From SIG440 sp045578305 (GTDB lineage Bacteria; Bacillota; Clostridia; Monoglobales; Monoglobaceae), in contig JAZNKA010000037.1 in the NCBI GenBank assembly GCA_045578305.1, forward strand, positions 1-58,057: 58,057 nt of DNA, in the 5' to 3' direction. The notes under the pieces were generated by a model. It saw only the letters and a list, made by a program, of their open reading frames with translations, was not told where the DNA came from and did no database searches. The translations under genes and the position numbers were made by a program. Position 1 is the first letter of the stretch; each line of letters opens with the position of its first letter. Positions 1 to 8,172 of this stretch are shown here, one piece after another.

Positions 1-225
1 CAGGAAGAAATATCATCGTTAAAGCTGCAGCTCACATCTGATGCTTATACCGTTGATGCTCACGCACTGCAAAAAAACTTTTTACAAAAGTACAGCGACC
101 TTATTCTTAAGTTAAAGGATGACAAAGTATCAATTTCGGATAAAAATAGAATTTTGAAGATGTTTGTTGATGAGATAATATACAATAAAAAGTCTGCAAC
201 CGTTGATATAACCTACTTTTTGTAG
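1..225 (+). CDS. Probable large serine recombinase, C-terminal end only
   Basis: The window opens inside this gene; 74 codons remain, ending with TAG at 223-225. The visible tail has a charged, coiled-coil-like stretch rich in Lys, Leu and Gln, then a closing segment (FVDEIIYNKK...VDITYFL) that resembles the extreme C terminus of large serine recombinases of clostridial mobile elements. The catalytic domain lies upstream and is not visible, so the family is inferred from the tail and from the context: a terminator covers the stop codon, and immediately behind it lies a cotJC gene with no 5' end. If the call is right, the protein cuts and rejoins DNA at element ends and would be the enzyme that inserted, and may excise, the element whose edge is here. 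Confidence 0.6.
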   Translation, partial: QEEISSLKLQLTSDAYTVDAHALQKNFLQKYSDLILKLKDDKVSISDKNRILKMFVDEIIYNKKSATVDITYFL

Positions 226-239
226 GTTATATCTTTTTG
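205..239 (+). terminator. Intrinsic terminator of the recombinase gene
   Basis: A perfect 12-bp inverted repeat, GATATAACCTAC (205-216) and GTAGGTTATATC (222-233), has a 5-nt loop and is followed by TTTTTG. The stem spans the recombinase stop codon and ends within about ten bases of the first recognisable cotJC codon, so the element leaves almost no spare DNA at this edge. Confidence 0.85.
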
Positions 240-752
240 CAATACGGTGGTCCTCATGGTGAACTGGGTGCCTCTATGCGTTACCTTGCACAACGTTTTT
301 CTATGCCCAATGGCATAACCAAGGCAACACTTACGGACATCGGCACCGAAGAACTTGCTCACCTCGAAATGGTTGGTACTATTATTCATCAGCTTACAAA
401 AAATGCTACAACCACCGAAATCGAAAACAGTCCTATGGCACCGTATTATATCGATCACGGCAAAGGGGTGTATGCAATTTCGGCAGGCGGAAACCCCTTT
501 AAAGCGGAGACCTTCTCTGTTACCGGTGACCCCATTGCAGATCTTGTCGAGGATTTGGCAGCAGAGCAAAAGGCGCGTGCGACTTATGACAATATTCTGA
601 GGGTTTCTGACGACCCGGATGTAAATGATGTAATCAAATTTTTGCGCGAACGCGAAGTGGTGCACTTCCAGCGGTTCGGTGAAGCTCTTGATTCAATCCA
701 GAACAAACCGACAAGCCGCAACACATTTTATATGGGTATGAAAACAAGATAG
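240..752 (+). pseudogene. cotJC: Interrupted cotJC: spore coat manganese-catalase-like protein, 3' part
   Basis: The 170 codons match CotJC, a ferritin-fold manganese-catalase-like protein of the inner spore coat made in the mother cell. About 27 N-terminal residues of the usual roughly 190 are missing; similarity starts abruptly at QYGGPHGELG. All expected dinuclear Mn ligands are kept: Glu8 (GEL), Glu38 and His41 (EELAH), and the later Glu of AAEQKAR and His of VVHFQR. The frame is intact to the stop at 750. Only a TTG at 237 with no ribosome binding site precedes the fragment, so it is not expected to be translated alone. The recombinase tail just upstream suggests an intervening element; the missing 5' part should lie at the element's other end, outside the window. 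Confidence 0.85.
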
Positions 753-770
753 GAGTTTTAACATTTAAAA

Positions 771-798
771 ACAGGGGCAAAATCTGCCTCTGTTTTTT
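771..798 (+). terminator. Terminator after cotJC
   Basis: ACAGGGGCA and TGCCTCTGT pair with one G-U wobble around a short loop and are followed by a run of T. It closes the cotJC transcription unit before the nrdR promoter. Confidence 0.85.
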
Positions 799-809
799 CT
801 TGTAATTAT

Positions 810-838
810 TTGACAAATCAAACTTTTGATGTTATTAT
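810..838 (+). promoter_or_regulatory. Sigma-A promoter of nrdR
   Basis: TTGACA (810-815), 17-nt spacer, TATTAT (833-838), about 37 nt before the nrdR start codon. Confidence 0.8.
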
Positions 839-874
839 ATTAAGGTATATATATTATGTTTGGAGTTGAAAAAT

Positions 875-1330
875 ATGCGTTGTTTATTTTGCGGACACCT
901 TGAAAGCAAGGTTATAGATTCCCGCTCGACAGAAGAAGGCACAACAATCCGCCGCCGCAGAGAATGTCTTGAGTGTGGGAAAAGATTTACTACATATGAA
1001 AAAATTGAAACAATTCCCATAATTGTTGTTAAAAAAGACGGCACGCGCGAAACCTTTGACCGCGAAAAAGTCCTGACCGGCATCCTTCGTGCCTGCGAAA
1101 AACGCCCTGTTACGCTCAGCGATATCGAAAAACTGATTGACGATATTGAATCAAAGCTACACAATATGCTTGAGCGCGAAGTTACATCCGACCGTATCGG
1201 CGAAATGGTTATGGAACGGCTTAAAGATGTTGATGACATTGCTTATGTTCGCTTTGCATCTGTTTACAGACAGTTTAAAGACATCAATTCGTTTATGGAT
1301 GAGCTTGCAAAAATTATAAAAAAGGCTTGA
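875..1330 (+). CDS. nrdR: Transcriptional repressor NrdR
   Basis: NrdR is the ATP/dATP-sensing repressor of ribonucleotide reductase genes. The 151-residue product has the N-terminal zinc ribbon (Cys3, Cys6, Cys31, Cys34: RCLFC...ECLEC), the basic GTTIRRRR stretch and a C-terminal ATP-cone domain, and is of normal length. The ATG at 875 is chosen because it begins exactly at MRCLFCGH and follows a TTGGAG ribosome binding site; a frame extension to 860 uses TTG and would add residues not found in the family. It has its own promoter and appears monocistronic. No nrd genes are in the window, so its targets lie elsewhere. Confidence 0.95.
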   Translation: MRCLFCGHLESKVIDSRSTEEGTTIRRRRECLECGKRFTTYEKIETIPIIVVKKDGTRETFDREKVLTGILRACEKRPVTLSDIEKLIDDIESKLHNMLEREVTSDRIGEMVMERLKDVDDIAYVRFASVYRQFKDINSFMDELAKIIKKA

Positions 1331-1355
1331 CAAAACCTTTGTTTTGTGTTAAAAT
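1327..1355 (+). promoter_or_regulatory. Sigma-A promoter of the rimP-nusA-infB operon
   Basis: TTGACA (1327-1332), 17-nt spacer, TAAAAT (1350-1355). The -35 box overlaps the nrdR stop codon, so the long downstream operon starts immediately after nrdR. Confidence 0.8.
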
Positions 1356-1380
1356 GGCTACATCGTGAATATTGTTCAAG

Positions 1381-1410
1381 AAGAGTGAGGCAGTCCTCAC
1401 TCTTTTGTTT
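1381..1410 (+). promoter_or_regulatory. Leader hairpin (attenuator-like) before rimP
   Basis: AAGAGTGAGG (1381-1390) and CCTCACTCTT (1395-1404) form a perfect 10-bp stem with the tetraloop CAGT, followed by TTGTTT. It lies about 25 nt after the promoter and 40 nt before the rimP ribosome binding site, inside the 5' leader. The shape is that of an intrinsic terminator, so it may partly stop transcription into the nusA operon. NusA is known in other bacteria to control its own operon at such sites; that role here is inferred. Confidence 0.7.
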
Positions 1411-1452
1411 ATACTAGGCGCTGTATGATAATCCCGAAAGGAAGGTTTTTAA

Positions 1453-1917
1453 ATGGCATATTCAAAACTTGAGCTTAAAATTCTTGATTTGGCACAGCCA
1501 ATTGCCGAATCAAACGGATGCTACATCTATGATCTGGAGTATCTCAAGGAAGGGAAGTCCCGTACTCTGAGGGTTTTTGCCGACAAAGAAGACGGTGGAA
1601 TATCTCTTGACGAATGTGAGGCAATAAGCCGAAGCTTGAGCGAAGTCCTCGACCAAAACGACCCCATCCCCGAAAATTATATGCTTGAGGTTTCGTCACC
1701 CGGAATTGAAAGACGGCTTCGAAACCCCGAACATTTTGACCGCTATCTTGGAAATATAATAGATATTGGACTTTATAAAGCCGAAAATGGTAGCAAAACA
1801 TTAAGCGGCAAGCTTGTCTCGTTTGAAGACGGAAAAATCACGCTTGAAACAGAAAATGAAATCATGTCAATTATGCAAAGTGAAACAACTGGTGTTAAAC
1901 TTCACTTTGATTTTTAA
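1453..1917 (+). CDS. rimP: Ribosome maturation factor RimP
   Basis: RimP binds the 30S subunit and helps assemble it. The 154-residue protein has the family's N-terminal alpha/beta domain with the conserved block NYMLEVSSPGIERRL (about residues 76-90) and the C-terminal Sm-like barrel ending in KLHFDF. It is the first gene of the canonical nusA operon and lies 31 nt before nusA. The ATG at 1453 follows a GAAAGGAAGG ribosome binding site. Expression probably depends on the promoter and hairpin just upstream. Length and motifs are typical. Confidence 0.95.
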   Translation: MAYSKLELKILDLAQPIAESNGCYIYDLEYLKEGKSRTLRVFADKEDGGISLDECEAISRSLSEVLDQNDPIPENYMLEVSSPGIERRLRNPEHFDRYLGNIIDIGLYKAENGSKTLSGKLVSFEDGKITLETENEIMSIMQSETTGVKLHFDF

Positions 1918-1948
1918 ATATAATTTAAGATAGGAGAGATTTAAAAAA

Positions 1949-2989
1949 ATGAGCGCAGAATTATTTGTATTGTTAGATGAAATTGAAAAGGAAAAGGGCA
2001 TCAGCCGCGATATTATCCTTGATGTACTTAACGGTGCACTCCTCAGTGCATACAAGAAGAACTTCGGTGCTGTTCAGGACGCCAAGGTTCTGATTGACGA
2101 GGAAACCGGCGAAATCAAGGTTTACGCGCGCAAGAACATTGTTGAGGTGGTTGAAAACAAAGAGGCAGAGATTTCTGTTGAAGATGCAAAGCTGATTAAC
2201 CCCAACTACGAAGTTGGCGACGTTCTCGAAAGAGAAGTCACCCCCAGCGCATTTGGCAGAATTGCTGCACAGACTGCTCGTCAGGTTGTTCTTCAGAGAA
2301 TTCGCGAAGCAGAAAGAGAAAAAGCTTTTGACGAATTTTCAAACAGAGCAAATGATATTATGACCGCAACTGTTCGCAAGATCGACAGACGCAACATTAT
2401 GCTTGAAATCGGCGATACCGAGTCTGTTCTTATGCCAAACGAACAGGTTAAAAACGACAACTACAAACCCGGCGAAAAATTCAAAGTTTTTGTTGTTGAA
2501 GTTGCAAATTCTGTTAAGGGTGTTCACCTTATGGTTTCACGTTCGCATCCTGGTCTTGTTCGCAGACTTTTTGAGCTTGAAGTTCCAGAAATCAAAAACG
2601 GAACCATCGAGATAAAGGGTCTCACACGCGAACCTGGTTCAAGAAGCAAGCTTGCTGTTATGTCAACTGTTGAAGGTGTTGACCCGGTAGGTACCTGTAT
2701 CGGGCCCAAGGGTATGCGTGTTCAGGCAGTTATTGACGAGCTTCGCGGCGAAAAGATTGACATCATCAAATACAGTGACAACCCTGCAGAATACATTACT
2801 CAGGCACTTAGTCCCGCAAAGGTTGTTTCAATTACCGTTGACGAAGAGAAAAAATCGTGCAGCGTAATTGTCCCCGAAGACCAGCTTTCGCTTGCAATCG
2901 GAAAAGAAGGTCAGAATGCACGCCTTGCTGCTCGTCTTACCGGCTGGAAGATTGACCTCAAACCTGAATCAAGCGAAAAAACCGAATAA
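1949..2989 (+). CDS. nusA: Transcription termination/antitermination factor NusA
   Basis: NusA binds RNA polymerase and nascent RNA and modulates pausing, termination and antitermination. The 346-residue product shows the N-terminal polymerase-binding domain (ELFVLLDEIEKEKGI), the S1 domain (about residues 130-200) and two KH domains, with GPKGMRVQAVIDEL in KH1 and GKEGQNARLAARLTGW in KH2. It lacks the C-terminal acidic repeats of the E. coli protein, as is normal in Firmicutes. The ATG at 1949 follows ATAGGAGAG. It lies between rimP and rnpM. Confidence 0.96.
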   Translation: MSAELFVLLDEIEKEKGISRDIILDVLNGALLSAYKKNFGAVQDAKVLIDEETGEIKVYARKNIVEVVENKEAEISVEDAKLINPNYEVGDVLEREVTPSAFGRIAAQTARQVVLQRIREAEREKAFDEFSNRANDIMTATVRKIDRRNIMLEIGDTESVLMPNEQVKNDNYKPGEKFKVFVVEVANSVKGVHLMVSRSHPGLVRRLFELEVPEIKNGTIEIKGLTREPGSRSKLAVMSTVEGVDPVGTCIGPKGMRVQAVIDELRGEKIDIIKYSDNPAEYITQALSPAKVVSITVDEEKKSCSVIVPEDQLSLAIGKEGQNARLAARLTGWKIDLKPESSEKTE

Positions 2990-3019
2990 TCTATTTGATT
3001 TTTTAGGAGAATATTTACC

Positions 3020-3274
3020 ATGAATGTAGAGCGAATGTGTGTCGTATGCCGAAATCTTGTACCGCGTGAGAAGCTTTTCAGAATTGCAAAAACAGCCGAT
3101 GGATTTTGTATCGACTTTGAAAACAAAATTATCAGTCGCGGTGCTTATATCTGCAAAGACAAAAACTGCATTTTATCCGCGCGAAAGAAAAGTGCATTTG
3201 AGCGCAGCTTTTCAAGCAAGATAGACTCAAAGATTTACGACACGCTGGAGGATTTGGTAAATGATGACAAATGA
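3020..3274 (+). CDS. rnpM: YlxR family RNA-binding protein (RnpM)
   Basis: This 84-residue protein belongs to the YlxR family, recently linked to modulation of RNase P. It has the hallmark CVVC near the start (residues 8-11), the basic block VPREKLFRI and the conserved SRGAYIC motif (about residues 43-49). It is encoded between nusA and ylxQ as in most Firmicutes. Its last 14 nt overlap ylxQ, which points to translational coupling. An AGGAG ribosome binding site precedes the ATG. Confidence 0.9.
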   Translation: MNVERMCVVCRNLVPREKLFRIAKTADGFCIDFENKIISRGAYICKDKNCILSARKKSAFERSFSSKIDSKIYDTLEDLVNDDK

Positions 3275-3575
3275 TAAGTTTTATCGGATGCTTGGTCTGG
3301 CGGTAAAATCAGGCAATGCCCTATTCGGCGAAGGTGCAACAAAGGACAGTCTTAAAGGTAAAGCACAACTTGTTGTAGTTTCGGCTGACGCATCTGATAA
3401 CACAAAAAAGAAGTTTAAAAACGGTTGCAGTTTTTATTCTGTTCCATACATCGAATACAGCGACAGATATTCTTTGGGCAAAGCCACAGGCAAAGATTTT
3501 GCAGTAGTTATTTCGATAACTGACAAAGGATTTGCTGACAGTTTGATAAAAGCCCTGAACCAAAATATTGTTTAG
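3261..3575 (+). CDS. L7Ae/L30e family RNA-binding protein YlxQ
   Basis: YlxQ-type proteins are small L7Ae-fold proteins that bind kink-turn RNA; their exact cellular role is not settled. The 104-residue product has the family opening (FYRMLGLAVKSGNALFGEGAT) and the VVVSADASDNTKKKF strand-helix. Two ATG codons are adjacent (3261, 3264); the first is 9 nt from a GGAGG located inside rnpM and is preferred. It overlaps rnpM by 14 nt and precedes infB, the standard order. Confidence 0.9.
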   Translation: MMTNDKFYRMLGLAVKSGNALFGEGATKDSLKGKAQLVVVSADASDNTKKKFKNGCSFYSVPYIEYSDRYSLGKATGKDFAVVISITDKGFADSLIKALNQNIV

Positions 3576-3631
3576 ATTTGGTGCCTTCCCCCTTTCTTTG
3601 GGCAGGCAAGCAAATCGGAAAGGAAGCTACT

Positions 3632-5926
3632 ATGGCAAAGATTAAAGCATATGAAATTTCGAAGGGTTTTGGCATCCCAAGCAAGGATGTTGTGAAAGTC
3701 CTTCACGATTACAATGTTTCGGACAAAAATCATATGAGCGCACTTGAAGAAAACGAGCTTAATGTTATTTTTGAATATTTTACTCAGAAAAACCAGGTTG
3801 AAGATTTTTCTGCTCTTTTTGCAGTGGTTGAAACTGCAGTTGTGGAGACAAAAACCGAACCCGAAAAAGCTGAAGAAAAGACCACAGAAAAGTCCAAGAA
3901 AGCAGCTAGCGAAAAAATCGATACTGATCCCGCCTTCAGCGACGAGCCTGTTCAGGCACGCAAGACACGAGTTGTTGACACACGTGCAAACAATGTTGAC
4001 CTTGAACGTCTTGACAACGAAAAGCTTGAAGAGCTTGTTCCCGACAATGTAAAAGAAGCCGGCGGAAGCAGCAACAAACAGAAAATAAAGACAGGAAATA
4101 AAAAGAGCAAACTTGTAAAGGAAAAATCGGGCCCAAAAGAGCCCGAAAAACCGGTTAAGAAAGAAAAGAAAGAAGTTCTGGAAGTTCTTGTTCCGGATAA
4201 TATCACAGTAGGCGAGCTTTCCGAAAGACTTGGCAAGCCGTCAACCGAAGTTATCAAAAAACTTATGATGCTTGGTATTATGGCATCTGTAAACGAAACA
4301 CTTGACTTTGACACAGCGTCACTTATCGTAGAAGATTTTGGCGGCAAAGTTGAGCATGAAATAATTTTGACCGAAGAGGATAAACTATTTAACGATGTCG
4401 AAGACGCACCAGAATCACTTGTTCCGCGTTCGCCTGTTGTGGTTGTTATGGGACATGTTGACCATGGTAAGACTTCACTTCTTGATACAATCCGCAATAC
4501 AAATGTAACCGATGGCGAATTCGGCGGAATTACACAGCATATCGGTGCTTATCGTGTCAGAATAAACGACAAAAAAATCACCTTCCTTGATACTCCCGGT
4601 CACGAAGCGTTTACAGCAATGCGTGCACGCGGAGCACTTGTTACCGACATTGCAATCCTGGTTGTTGCAGCAGATGACGGTATTATGCCACAGACAATCG
4701 AAGCGATAAATCACGCAAGAGCGGCAGAAGTTTCGATAATTGTGGCAATCAACAAAATCGACAAGGACGGCGCAAATCCCGACCGTGTCCGTCAGGAGCT
4801 TACAGAGCATGGTCTTGTTCCCGAAGAATGGGGCGGTGACACCATCTGTGTAGAGGTTTCGGCAAAACAAAAGCTCAACATCGACAAGCTTTTGGAAATG
4901 GTTCTTCTTGTTGCTGAAATGAAGGAGCTTAAAGCCAACCCCAACCGTCTTGGCAAAGGAACAGTTATCGAGGCTCAGCTTGACAAGGGCAGAGGTCCTG
5001 TTGCGACACTTCTTGTCCAAAACGGAACACTGCGCGCAGGTGACATTGTTGTTGCCGGCACAGCAGTCGGCAGAGTTCGTGCAATGAACGACGACAAGGG
5101 CAAGGCGATCAAAAAGGCAGGTCCCTCCATCCCGGTCGAAATTCTTGGTCTTTCTGAAGTCCCTGAGGGCGGCGATGTTTTCTATGTTGTTGAAGACGAA
5201 CGCAAAGCCCGCGAAGTAGTTGAGGCAAGAAAGTTCAAACAAAAGCAGGAAATGCAAAAAGCAAGCCAGGCTGTTTCGCTTGACAACCTTTTTGAACAGA
5301 TTGAAGCAGGAAAAACAAAAGACCTTAATATTATCGTTAAAGCTGATGTTCAGGGTTCGGTTGAGGCTGTTCGTCAGTCACTTGAACGAATTGCAAACGA
5401 AGAAGTCCGCGTAAATGTTATTCACGGTGCAGTTGGTGCCGTTACTGACTCGGATGTTATGCTTGCAACAGCTTCAAATGCCATTATTGTCGGCTTTAAT
5501 GTTCGCCCGACACCCGGTGCGACTATTTCAGCAGAAGCATCAAATGTTGATATAAGACTTTATCGTGTTATTTATGACGCTATTGAAGATATCGAAGCTG
5601 CTATGAAGGGTATGCTTGCACCCAAATTCCAGGAACAAATCACCGGTCATGTCGAAATCCGTACCACATTCCGCGTATCAGGTGTCGGCACAATCGGCGG
5701 TGCATATGTTACCGATGGAAAAATCCACCGCAATAGCCTTGTCCGCATTGTGCGTGACGGTATTGTTATTCACGAGGGCGAGCTTGCTTCTCTTAAGCGC
5801 TTTAAGGATGATGTCAAAGAAGTCGCAAGTGGATATGAATGCGGTATAGGAATCGAAAAATTCAACGACATCAAAGAAGGCGACATTGTAGAGGCTTATG
5901 TAATGGAACAAATCAAGCCTCAATAA
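3632..5926 (+). CDS. infB: Translation initiation factor IF-2
   Basis: IF-2 is the GTPase that places initiator tRNA on the 30S subunit and promotes subunit joining. The 764-residue protein has an N-terminal IF2-N helical domain, a Lys/Glu-rich linker (about residues 70-190), a second IF2-N segment, then the G domain with G1 GHVDHGKT (274-281), G3 DTPGH (320-324) and G4 NKID (374-377), followed by the beta-barrel and fMet-tRNA-binding C-terminal domains. The frame is open from a GTG at 3578, but the ATG at 3632, behind GGAAAGGAAG and starting MAKIKAYEI, fits the family. Confidence 0.97.
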   Translation: MAKIKAYEISKGFGIPSKDVVKVLHDYNVSDKNHMSALEENELNVIFEYFTQKNQVEDFSALFAVVETAVVETKTEPEKAEEKTTEKSKKAASEKIDTDPAFSDEPVQARKTRVVDTRANNVDLERLDNEKLEELVPDNVKEAGGSSNKQKIKTGNKKSKLVKEKSGPKEPEKPVKKEKKEVLEVLVPDNITVGELSERLGKPSTEVIKKLMMLGIMASVNETLDFDTASLIVEDFGGKVEHEIILTEEDKLFNDVEDAPESLVPRSPVVVVMGHVDHGKTSLLDTIRNTNVTDGEFGGITQHIGAYRVRINDKKITFLDTPGHEAFTAMRARGALVTDIAILVVAADDGIMPQTIEAINHARAAEVSIIVAINKIDKDGANPDRVRQELTEHGLVPEEWGGDTICVEVSAKQKLNIDKLLEMVLLVAEMKELKANPNRLGKGTVIEAQLDKGRGPVATLLVQNGTLRAGDIVVAGTAVGRVRAMNDDKGKAIKKAGPSIPVEILGLSEVPEGGDVFYVVEDERKAREVVEARKFKQKQEMQKASQAVSLDNLFEQIEAGKTKDLNIIVKADVQGSVEAVRQSLERIANEEVRVNVIHGAVGAVTDSDVMLATASNAIIVGFNVRPTPGATISAEASNVDIRLYRVIYDAIEDIEAAMKGMLAPKFQEQITGHVEIRTTFRVSGVGTIGGAYVTDGKIHRNSLVRIVRDGIVIHEGELASLKRFKDDVKEVASGYECGIGIEKFNDIKEGDIVEAYVMEQIKPQ

Positions 5927-5951
5927 AGATTTTCAGAAAGGCGGTATAATT

Positions 5952-6290
5952 ATGCCTGCTTACAACAGAATTGACAGAATTTCGGAAGAAGTAAAAAAAG
6001 AATTGAGTGCTGTCATAAGAGAGCTTAAAGACCCCCGCATTTCCACTCTTGTTTCGGTGGTCAATGTGTCGGTAACAAAAGATTTGAAGTTTGCCAAAGC
6101 ATATATCAGCGTTTTGGGAAGTGAAAAGGCTCAAAAAGACGTGATTGATGCGTTGAAAAGCGCATCAGGATTCATCCGCCGCGAAATCGGACACCGAATC
6201 AACCTGCGCGCCACTCCCGAATTTTCATTTATTTTGGATAATTCAATCGAGTATGGCGCTCACATCAATCAGGTCCTTAAAAACCTGTGA
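5952..6290 (+). CDS. rbfA: 30S ribosome-binding factor RbfA
   Basis: RbfA is a KH-fold cold-shock and assembly factor that binds the 30S subunit during 16S rRNA maturation. The 112-residue protein has the family opening RIDRISEEVKKELS, the conserved KDPRIS (about residues 27-32), the AKAYISVLG strand and the closing RATPEFSFILDNSIEYGAHI block. An AAAGGCGG ribosome binding site precedes the ATG. It follows infB by 25 nt, the usual position. Confidence 0.95.
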   Translation: MPAYNRIDRISEEVKKELSAVIRELKDPRISTLVSVVNVSVTKDLKFAKAYISVLGSEKAQKDVIDALKSASGFIRREIGHRINLRATPEFSFILDNSIEYGAHINQVLKNL

Positions 6291-6307
6291 TTTTGGGGTG
6301 TAATATT

Positions 6308-7270
6308 ATGTTTCGTGAACTGATAAAAAAAATCAATTCTTCCAAAAAAATTGCAATATTCAATCATACAAATCCCGACGGCGATGCGCTTGGCAGCGCC
6401 TTTGGACTTAAACTCTGTCTGCTTGCCCTTGGCAAACAGGCAGATGTTTTCTTGCGCGAAGGTGACGAACTTACAAAAGAATATAAGCTTTTGAAAGGTA
6501 CCAAGTCGCAAGGTCTCAGCATCAAGGACTGCGACCTTAAAATCGCTGTTGACTGTGCAGACCTCGAAAGGCTTGGCACTCTTTCCTCCGCCTTTGACGG
6601 CGAAACCGTGGCAATAGACCACCACATAACACACACGCCTTTTGCAAAAACTACAGTTGTTGTCCCCTCCGCTCCTGCTACGGGCGAAATTATATTTGAC
6701 CTTGCAAAAGCTTTAGGTGTTTCGCTTACACACGATATTGCCTACAATCTTTATATGGCGATTGTTTGCGACACCGGCAGCTTCAAGTTTTCGTCAACAA
6801 CTCCAAAGACACACACTACGGCTGCCGAGCTTATGGAAACCGGCATCAATATTTCTGATATGACAAAAAAGCTCTTTGACACAAAAACCCCCGAATATCT
6901 GGCTATGTACAAAAAAGGTATCGAAAATCTGGAGCTTTTTTCAAATGGCAAAGTTGCTTTACTTGCGTTCTGTGAAAATGATTTTTTGGATGCAGGTCTG
7001 ACCGAAGCTGATGCTGATGCAATTGTAAATCTGCCAAACAGTATTCAGGGCGCAGAGGTCGGAGTTTATATCCGTCAGCGCGAAGACGGGTTTAAGGTGA
7101 GCCTTCGTTCAAACAGCGTGCTTGATGTGTCAAAAATCGCGGTACATTTTGGTGGCGGCGGGCATGAACGCGCCAGCGGCTTTACACTGAAAATGCCCCT
7201 TGACGAGGTCAAAAAAATTGTCACCGATAAGCTTGAGGCAGAACTAAACGCACAACCTATGGAGAAATAA
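6308..7270 (+). CDS. nrnA: DHH-DHHA1 phosphoesterase, NrnA-type oligoribonuclease/pAp phosphatase
   Basis: NrnA-type enzymes degrade short oligoribonucleotides and hydrolyse pAp. The 320-residue protein has the DHH-family motifs in order: NHTNPDGDALGS (near residue 20), AVDCAD, AIDHHITH, and the C-terminal DHHA1 motif FGGGGHERASGF (about residue 285). The frame opens at a GTG at 6287, but the ATG at 6308 after GGGGTG is the better start. It lies between rbfA and truB and ends 1 nt before truB begins, as in other Firmicutes. Confidence 0.92.
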   Translation: MFRELIKKINSSKKIAIFNHTNPDGDALGSAFGLKLCLLALGKQADVFLREGDELTKEYKLLKGTKSQGLSIKDCDLKIAVDCADLERLGTLSSAFDGETVAIDHHITHTPFAKTTVVVPSAPATGEIIFDLAKALGVSLTHDIAYNLYMAIVCDTGSFKFSSTTPKTHTTAAELMETGINISDMTKKLFDTKTPEYLAMYKKGIENLELFSNGKVALLAFCENDFLDAGLTEADADAIVNLPNSIQGAEVGVYIRQREDGFKVSLRSNSVLDVSKIAVHFGGGGHERASGFTLKMPLDEVKKIVTDKLEAELNAQPMEK

Positions 7271-7271
7271 A

Positions 7272-8162
7272 ATGAACGGAATCATCAACATAAACAAACC
7301 ACTCGGCATAACCTCACACGATGTGGTCTACAAACTGCGAAAAATCTTGGGCATAAAAAAAATCGGCCATACGGGGACTCTTGACCCTGATGCTACTGGA
7401 GTTTTGCCGATGTGCATCGGCAAGGGTACAAAGCTTGCCGAGCTTCTTACTGCATCGGACAAACAATATCTTGCCGAAATGACTCTTGGGGCAATCACCG
7501 ACACTCAGGACAAAAGCGGCAATATACTTGAAACTTTTGAAGTGAATGTGACCGAAGACTCGATAAAAAAAACTGTTCAAAGCTTTACAGGCGAAATCGA
7601 GCAAATTCCCCCTATGTACTCTGCAATTAAAATTGACGGAAAAAAGCTTTATGAACTTGCGCGCGAGGGAAAAACCGTCGAGCGAAAGCCGCGTAAGGTT
7701 TTGATAAAAAATATTGAAATACAAAGCATCGACCTTGTCAAAAACACCGTCACAATGCTTGTTGACTGTTCGAAAGGTACATATATACGAACACTGTGCG
7801 AAGACATAGGCAAAAGTCTTGGCTCGGGCGGATATATGTCGTCACTTGTGCGAACAAGGTCCGGAAGATTTGACATCAAGGATTCATATTCTTTAGAAGA
7901 AATTGAAAAAATGTATGCAGATGGCAACCTTGACTTTTTTGTTCCCGTCCAGGATGCTCTGCCCGAATATCCCAAAGTTGTTCTTGCCGAAGAAAAGGCA
8001 AAAAAAGTGCGTTTTGGAATAAAGATAAATGTTGAAGGATTAGAAATCGGTCAAACTTACCGTGTCTTCGACGAAAAAGGTGAGTTTTTGGTCATAGCAC
8101 GCCAACAAGCTGACTACTTAGAGATTTTGAAAACATTTTTTGACGGAAGTCAGGGTGCTTAG
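7272..8162 (+). CDS. truB: tRNA pseudouridine(55) synthase TruB
   Basis: TruB converts U55 in the T loop of tRNAs to pseudouridine. The 296-residue protein has the KPLGITSHDVV opening and the catalytic-aspartate motif HTGTLDPDATG (Asp38), then YLAEMTLGAITDTQD and CSKGTYIRTL. A short C-terminal PUA-like domain follows (about residues 230-296). The ATG at 7272 is 1 nt after the nrnA stop and uses a GGAGAAATAA ribosome binding site inside nrnA. Its own stop codon TAG forms part of the ribF ribosome binding site (TAGGAG). Confidence 0.96.
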   Translation: MNGIININKPLGITSHDVVYKLRKILGIKKIGHTGTLDPDATGVLPMCIGKGTKLAELLTASDKQYLAEMTLGAITDTQDKSGNILETFEVNVTEDSIKKTVQSFTGEIEQIPPMYSAIKIDGKKLYELAREGKTVERKPRKVLIKNIEIQSIDLVKNTVTMLVDCSKGTYIRTLCEDIGKSLGSGGYMSSLVRTRSGRFDIKDSYSLEEIEKMYADGNLDFFVPVQDALPEYPKVVLAEEKAKKVRFGIKINVEGLEIGQTYRVFDEKGEFLVIARQQADYLEILKTFFDGSQGA

Positions 8163-8172
8163 GAGATTTAAT

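Noticed and set aside
4475..5257. 260-codon open frame on the minus strand opposite infB
   Set aside because: It is the antisense shadow of the IF-2 G domain, Cys-rich in a way that only reflects the codon pattern of infB, with no ribosome binding site.
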